Below, piece after piece: positions 59,595-61,510 of a DNA stretch of 61,510 bases. A model generated the notes under the pieces. It searched no databases, was not told the origin of the DNA, and saw only the letters and a program-made list of their open reading frames with translations. This stretch comes from an uncultured Prevotella sp. (GTDB lineage: Bacteria; Bacteroidota; Bacteroidia; Bacteroidales; Bacteroidaceae), in assembly GCA_900315035.1 (NCBI GenBank), contig OMXO01000044.1, positions 1-61,510 on the forward strand, written 5' to 3'. Positions within the stretch are counted from its first letter, which is position 1. Each line of letters begins with the position of its first letter. The translations under genes were made by a program, and so were the position numbers.

Positions 59595-60806
59595 ATGAAA
59601 AAATTAATGATGATGGCAGTGATGTTCGTAGCCAGCGCTACAGCATTTGCCGGTGACAGTGACGCCCTGAAGGCTATCCTCAAGGCAAAGACCTATGCAG
59701 AAGCCGAGCAGCTCGTCAAGAGCAGCATCGACCAGCTCGCTAACCCTCAGGAGAAGGCTGCAGCCTACAACAAGCTCGTCGATCTCGCTATGGATGCATT
59801 CAACAGCCAGAGCACCATTCAGACCGAGAACCAGCTGGCTAAGCAGATGGGTAAGGAAGAGAAGCCCGTCGATGAGAAGCTCATGTCAGAGATGGCATAC
59901 AACGCTATCATTGCCGGTATCGAGTGCGACAAATACGACCAGCAGCCCAACGAGAAGGGTAAGGTAAAGCCCAAGTTCGACGCTAAGAACGCACAGCGCC
60001 TGTGGACCGCTCCCCGTAACCAGCTCGTCAACGCCGGTCAGACGGCTGTTCAGGCACGCGACAACGCTACAGGCCGCAAGTACTGGCAGCTCTTCGCAGA
60101 GAGCGACGCTGCTCCTCTCTTCAAGAACTGCGATCGCGAGGCTCAGAAGCCTTTCTTCGGACAGGTAGCCCGCTTCGCCGCTGTCTTCGCTTATCAGGAC
60201 AAGGATATGCAGAAGGCTCTCGAGCTCTGCGACGTTGCCATGAAGGATCCTGAGGAGTATGAAGGCTGCCTCAACCTGAAGCTCGAAATCCTCGGCGACG
60301 GTCTGAAGACCAAGGAAGACTCTCTGAACTATGTTGCCAAGCTGAAGGATATCTATGCTGAGCACAAGACCGACGGTGTGATGGAGAAGCTCTACAACAC
60401 CCTCAGTGGTATGGGTGAGAAAGAGGCTGCACTCAAGATCCTCGACGATGCTCTCGCAGCTAATCCCGACAACTTCGTGGCTCTTGCCGATAAAGGTCTG
60501 AGCATGATCAACGATAACCCCGCTGAGGCTGCCAAGTATCTGAAGCGCGCTGCCGACCTCAAGGCCGACAATGCTGCCATCCAGACCTACGCAGGTACCG
60601 CCATCAGCGTACAGGCTCAGAACACTGAGGATGCCGCTGCCAAGAAGGAGCTCTATAAGGAGGCCATCAAGTACTACGACAAGGCTAAGGAGCTCGATCC
60701 CGACCGTCTGCAGAGCAACTGGGGCTACAACCGTTACAACGCCTACTACAACTACTATGGCGAGGATGCTCCTGAGACCAAGCAGGCTGAGGCTGACAGC
60801 AAATAA
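59595..60806 (+). CDS. exported tetratricopeptide repeat protein, 403 aa
   Basis: A signal peptide (about 1-19, ending A-T-A-F-A) is followed by an all-helical protein. TPR units are clearest in the second half (M-Q-K-A-L-E-L-C-D-V-A-M-K, E-A-A-L-K-I-L-D-D-A-L-A-A-N-P-D-N, A-I-K-Y-Y-D-K-A-K-E-L-D-P). Codon use is strongly biased, with many repeated preferred codons (AAG, CTC, GAG), which suggests an abundant protein. Periplasmic scaffold role is inferred. It follows gyrA by 40 bp and ends at a strong terminator. Confidence 0.82.
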   Translation: MKKLMMMAVMFVASATAFAGDSDALKAILKAKTYAEAEQLVKSSIDQLANPQEKAAAYNKLVDLAMDAFNSQSTIQTENQLAKQMGKEEKPVDEKLMSEMAYNAIIAGIECDKYDQQPNEKGKVKPKFDAKNAQRLWTAPRNQLVNAGQTAVQARDNATGRKYWQLFAESDAAPLFKNCDREAQKPFFGQVARFAAVFAYQDKDMQKALELCDVAMKDPEEYEGCLNLKLEILGDGLKTKEDSLNYVAKLKDIYAEHKTDGVMEKLYNTLSGMGEKEAALKILDDALAANPDNFVALADKGLSMINDNPAEAAKYLKRAADLKADNAAIQTYAGTAISVQAQNTEDAAAKKELYKEAIKYYDKAKELDPDRLQSNWGYNRYNAYYNYYGEDAPETKQAEADSK

Positions 60807-60832
60807 AAAGATACTGAGTTAATCGACTATAT

Positions 60833-60877
60833 GGAGGTTGGACGCCCGTGACGGGTACCCGGCCTCCTTCTTTTTTT
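60833..60877 (+). terminator. terminator after the TPR gene
   Basis: A GGAGG/CCTCC outer stem (60833-60837 with 60863-60867) encloses a CCCG/CGGG inner hairpin and is followed by TTCTTTTTTT. Confidence 0.8.
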
Positions 60878-60896
60878 GTCATCCGATGTTCAGGCC

Positions 60897-60929
60897 AAAC
60901 AAAAAGGCTCGCAATCCCTGCGAACCTTT
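60897..60929 (-). terminator. terminator of the predicted small RNA
   Basis: On the minus strand AAAGGTTCGCA (60929-60919) pairs with TGCGAGCCTTT (60913-60903) including G-U pairs, loop of 5 nt, then TTGTTT. Oriented away from the TPR gene. Confidence 0.75.
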
Positions 60930-61046
60930 CTGCCCATTATTAACCATAAACCTAAATACACATTTCTAAATGAAAATAGAAAACTAAACCAACTTACCAT
61001 TAAATGATTCTTAAATCAGGTATATTTCGTGATGTGATGTCTAATC
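60897..61046 (-). ncRNA. predicted small RNA, about 150 nt
   Basis: A perfect promoter (61053-61084) and a perfect intrinsic terminator (60897-60929) on the minus strand bound a ~150-nt AU-rich segment with no credible ORF; the only ATG frame (37 codons) runs through the terminator stem. No match to tRNA, 6S, SRP, RNase P or tmRNA features is recognised. The exact start is estimated from the -7 box. Could also be an untranslated decoy or a remnant operon leader. Confidence 0.5.
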
Positions 61047-61052
61047 ACAGTG

Positions 61053-61084
61053 CAAAGATAGTCTGATTTTCGTCTCCTTCCAAA
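61053..61084 (-). promoter_or_regulatory. promoter of the predicted small RNA
   Basis: On the minus strand: -33 TTTG (61081-61084), 20-nt spacer, -7 TATCTTTG (61053-61060). Exact consensus with no protein gene downstream before the terminator. Confidence 0.8.
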
Positions 61085-61110
61085 GTTTATGCCAAATTCT
61101 TCTCCGACTT

Positions 61111-61172
61111 GTTGCGACGGGGTAGGGGATCTGCGACAAATCCGCCCGATAGCCCCCCGTTTCTGTCGCAAC
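61111..61172. repeat. GC-rich imperfect inverted repeat
   Basis: GTTGCGAC (61111-61118) is inverted as GTCGCAAC (61165-61172). Inside are G- and C-runs (GGGG, CCCCCC) and another GCGACA that can pair with the right arm. The composition is much more GC-rich than the surroundings. It lies between the smalltalk terminator and the small RNA promoter. Confidence 0.6.
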
Positions 61173-61180
61173 CCCTCGCG

Positions 61181-61216
61181 AAAGACAAAGCGCCCTGGAG
61201 ATATCTCCAGAACGCT
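61181..61216 (-). terminator. terminator of the smalltalk gene
   Basis: On the minus strand AGCGTTCTGGAGA pairs with TCTCCAGGGCGCT (61216-61189, two G-U pairs, TA centre), followed by TTTGTCTTT. It starts about 9 nt after the stop codon. Confidence 0.8.
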
Positions 61217-61224
61217 TCTCTCGA

Positions 61225-61326
61225 TTAATACCCCACACATGAGGTCGCACTCAAGGCCGTCACGATGGCCGTCGCCACAGATGCAATGATCTGTACAATC
61301 CACTTAATGGTCTCCTTCTTCGTCAT
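61225..61326 (-). CDS. smalltalk protein (33-aa hydrophobic peptide)
   Basis: A 33-codon frame begins M-T-K-K-E-T-I-K-W, continues with a hydrophobic helix (I-V-Q-I-I-A-S-V-A-T-A-I-V-T-A-L) and ends T-S-C-V-G-Y. This matches the tiny Bacteroidetes family annotated as 'smalltalk protein', usually found between an HU-like DNA-binding protein gene and an N-acetylmuramoyl-L-alanine amidase gene. The helix plus Cys suggests a membrane or lipid-anchored peptide. Here a terminator directly follows and no amidase is present. The function of the family is unknown. Confidence 0.75.
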   Translation of the reverse strand: MTKKETIKWIVQIIASVATAIVTALSATSCVGY

Positions 61327-61387
61327 AATCGTTTAGTTTTAGTTGTTTTTAAAATTAAAGGATGTCTCGCGCTGCATAGCCGCGGGT

Positions 61388-61451
61388 CTGGTCTCGAAAT
61401 AAACCCGGGGGCTGGTCTCGAAATAAACCCGGGGTCTGGTCTCGAAATAAA
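61388..61451. repeat. 24-bp tandem repeat, 2.7 copies
   Basis: Units beginning CTGGTCTCGAAATAAA start at 61388, 61412 and 61436, exactly 24 bp apart; the first two continue with ACCCGGGG and the third diverges after AAATAAA. It lies upstream of the smalltalk gene at the right edge of the window. There are no unique spacers, so it is not a CRISPR. Confidence 0.85.
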
Positions 61452-61510
61452 GTTTTCCCCGAAAACTTCTACTTTCGGGACCTGACCCCCAGCCCCACGT
61501 CAGTCTACTC

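Noticed and set aside
60900-61010. 37-codon ORF within the predicted small RNA
   Set aside because: It runs through the terminator stem and has no protein-like composition.
61388-61451. Possible CRISPR array
   Set aside because: The 24-bp units are directly adjacent with no unique spacers and only 2.7 copies; no cas genes in the window.

Overview
The window looks like a chromosomal stretch from a Bacteroidales bacterium, most likely Prevotella or a close relative. The reasons are: promoters of the Bacteroidetes type (-33 TTTG, about 20 nt, -7 TAnnTTTG) in front of many genes; a BspA-like leucine-rich repeat protein; families largely restricted to this phylum (DUF4301, DUF2027, BT4734/DUF3987, the tiny 'smalltalk' protein); Rho with a long acidic insertion; pyrophosphate-dependent phosphofructokinase; and BACON domains. 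This assignment is inference from gene content; no database was searched.

Layout. 1-2.2 kb: a truncated BspA-like surface protein, decayed DNA, an integrase N-terminal remnant and tRNA-Arg(TCT). 2.2-9.05 kb (minus strand): PP2C-like phosphatase, YgiQ-type radical SAM protein, a small unknown, an amidase/'xanthan lyase' exported protein, a PlsC-like acyltransferase and a small unknown. 9.25-15.4 kb: pyrophosphate-dependent PFK coupled to a GH25 muramidase, PrmA (opposite strand), an aromatic- and glycine-rich exported protein and a FadL-type outer membrane protein. 15.5-19 kb: indolepyruvate oxidoreductase iorA and iorB (iorB is frameshifted) plus an aminotransferase, a module for oxidising aromatic amino-acid keto acids. 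19-24.7 kb: an accessory island with an AT palindrome and octamer array, a toxin-antitoxin pair behind a Lys-rich micro-ORF, two unknown proteins and a primase-like BT4734/DUF3987 protein. 24.7-31.6 kb: rho, divergent from an engB-ABCF-recR-membrane protein-glycosyltransferase-acetyltransferase operon. 31.7-36.9 kb: two tRNA-Asp genes, DUF4301, a RelA-type synthetase without HD residues, a small lipoprotein and a FemAB/GNAT-like protein. 37-44.4 kb: nitroreductase, kdsC, maf, a TPR protein, phosphosugar mutase, a BACON lipoprotein and an iron alcohol dehydrogenase. 44.4-51.5 kb: a leu operon (leuA-leuC-leuD-citramalate/isopropylmalate synthase homologue-leuB-TPR) preceded by what reads as a complete peptide-mediated attenuator. 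51.5-61.5 kb: DUF2027, nadE, clpC, gyrA (frameshifted near its end), a TPR protein, a predicted ~150-nt small RNA, an orphan smalltalk gene and a 24-bp tandem repeat at the right edge.

Main points of interest: (1) the Leu/Ile-rich leader peptide with an exact 9-bp antiterminator/terminator switch before leuA; (2) the island at 19-24.7 kb, which combines origin-like repeats with a primase-like gene; (3) two independent frame-disrupting short deletions, in iorB and gyrA, which are either real lesions or assembly errors; (4) three families of tandem heptamers, one of which runs inside or onto protein-coding genes; (5) a strong orphan promoter and terminator pair that predicts a new small RNA at 60.9-61.05 kb.
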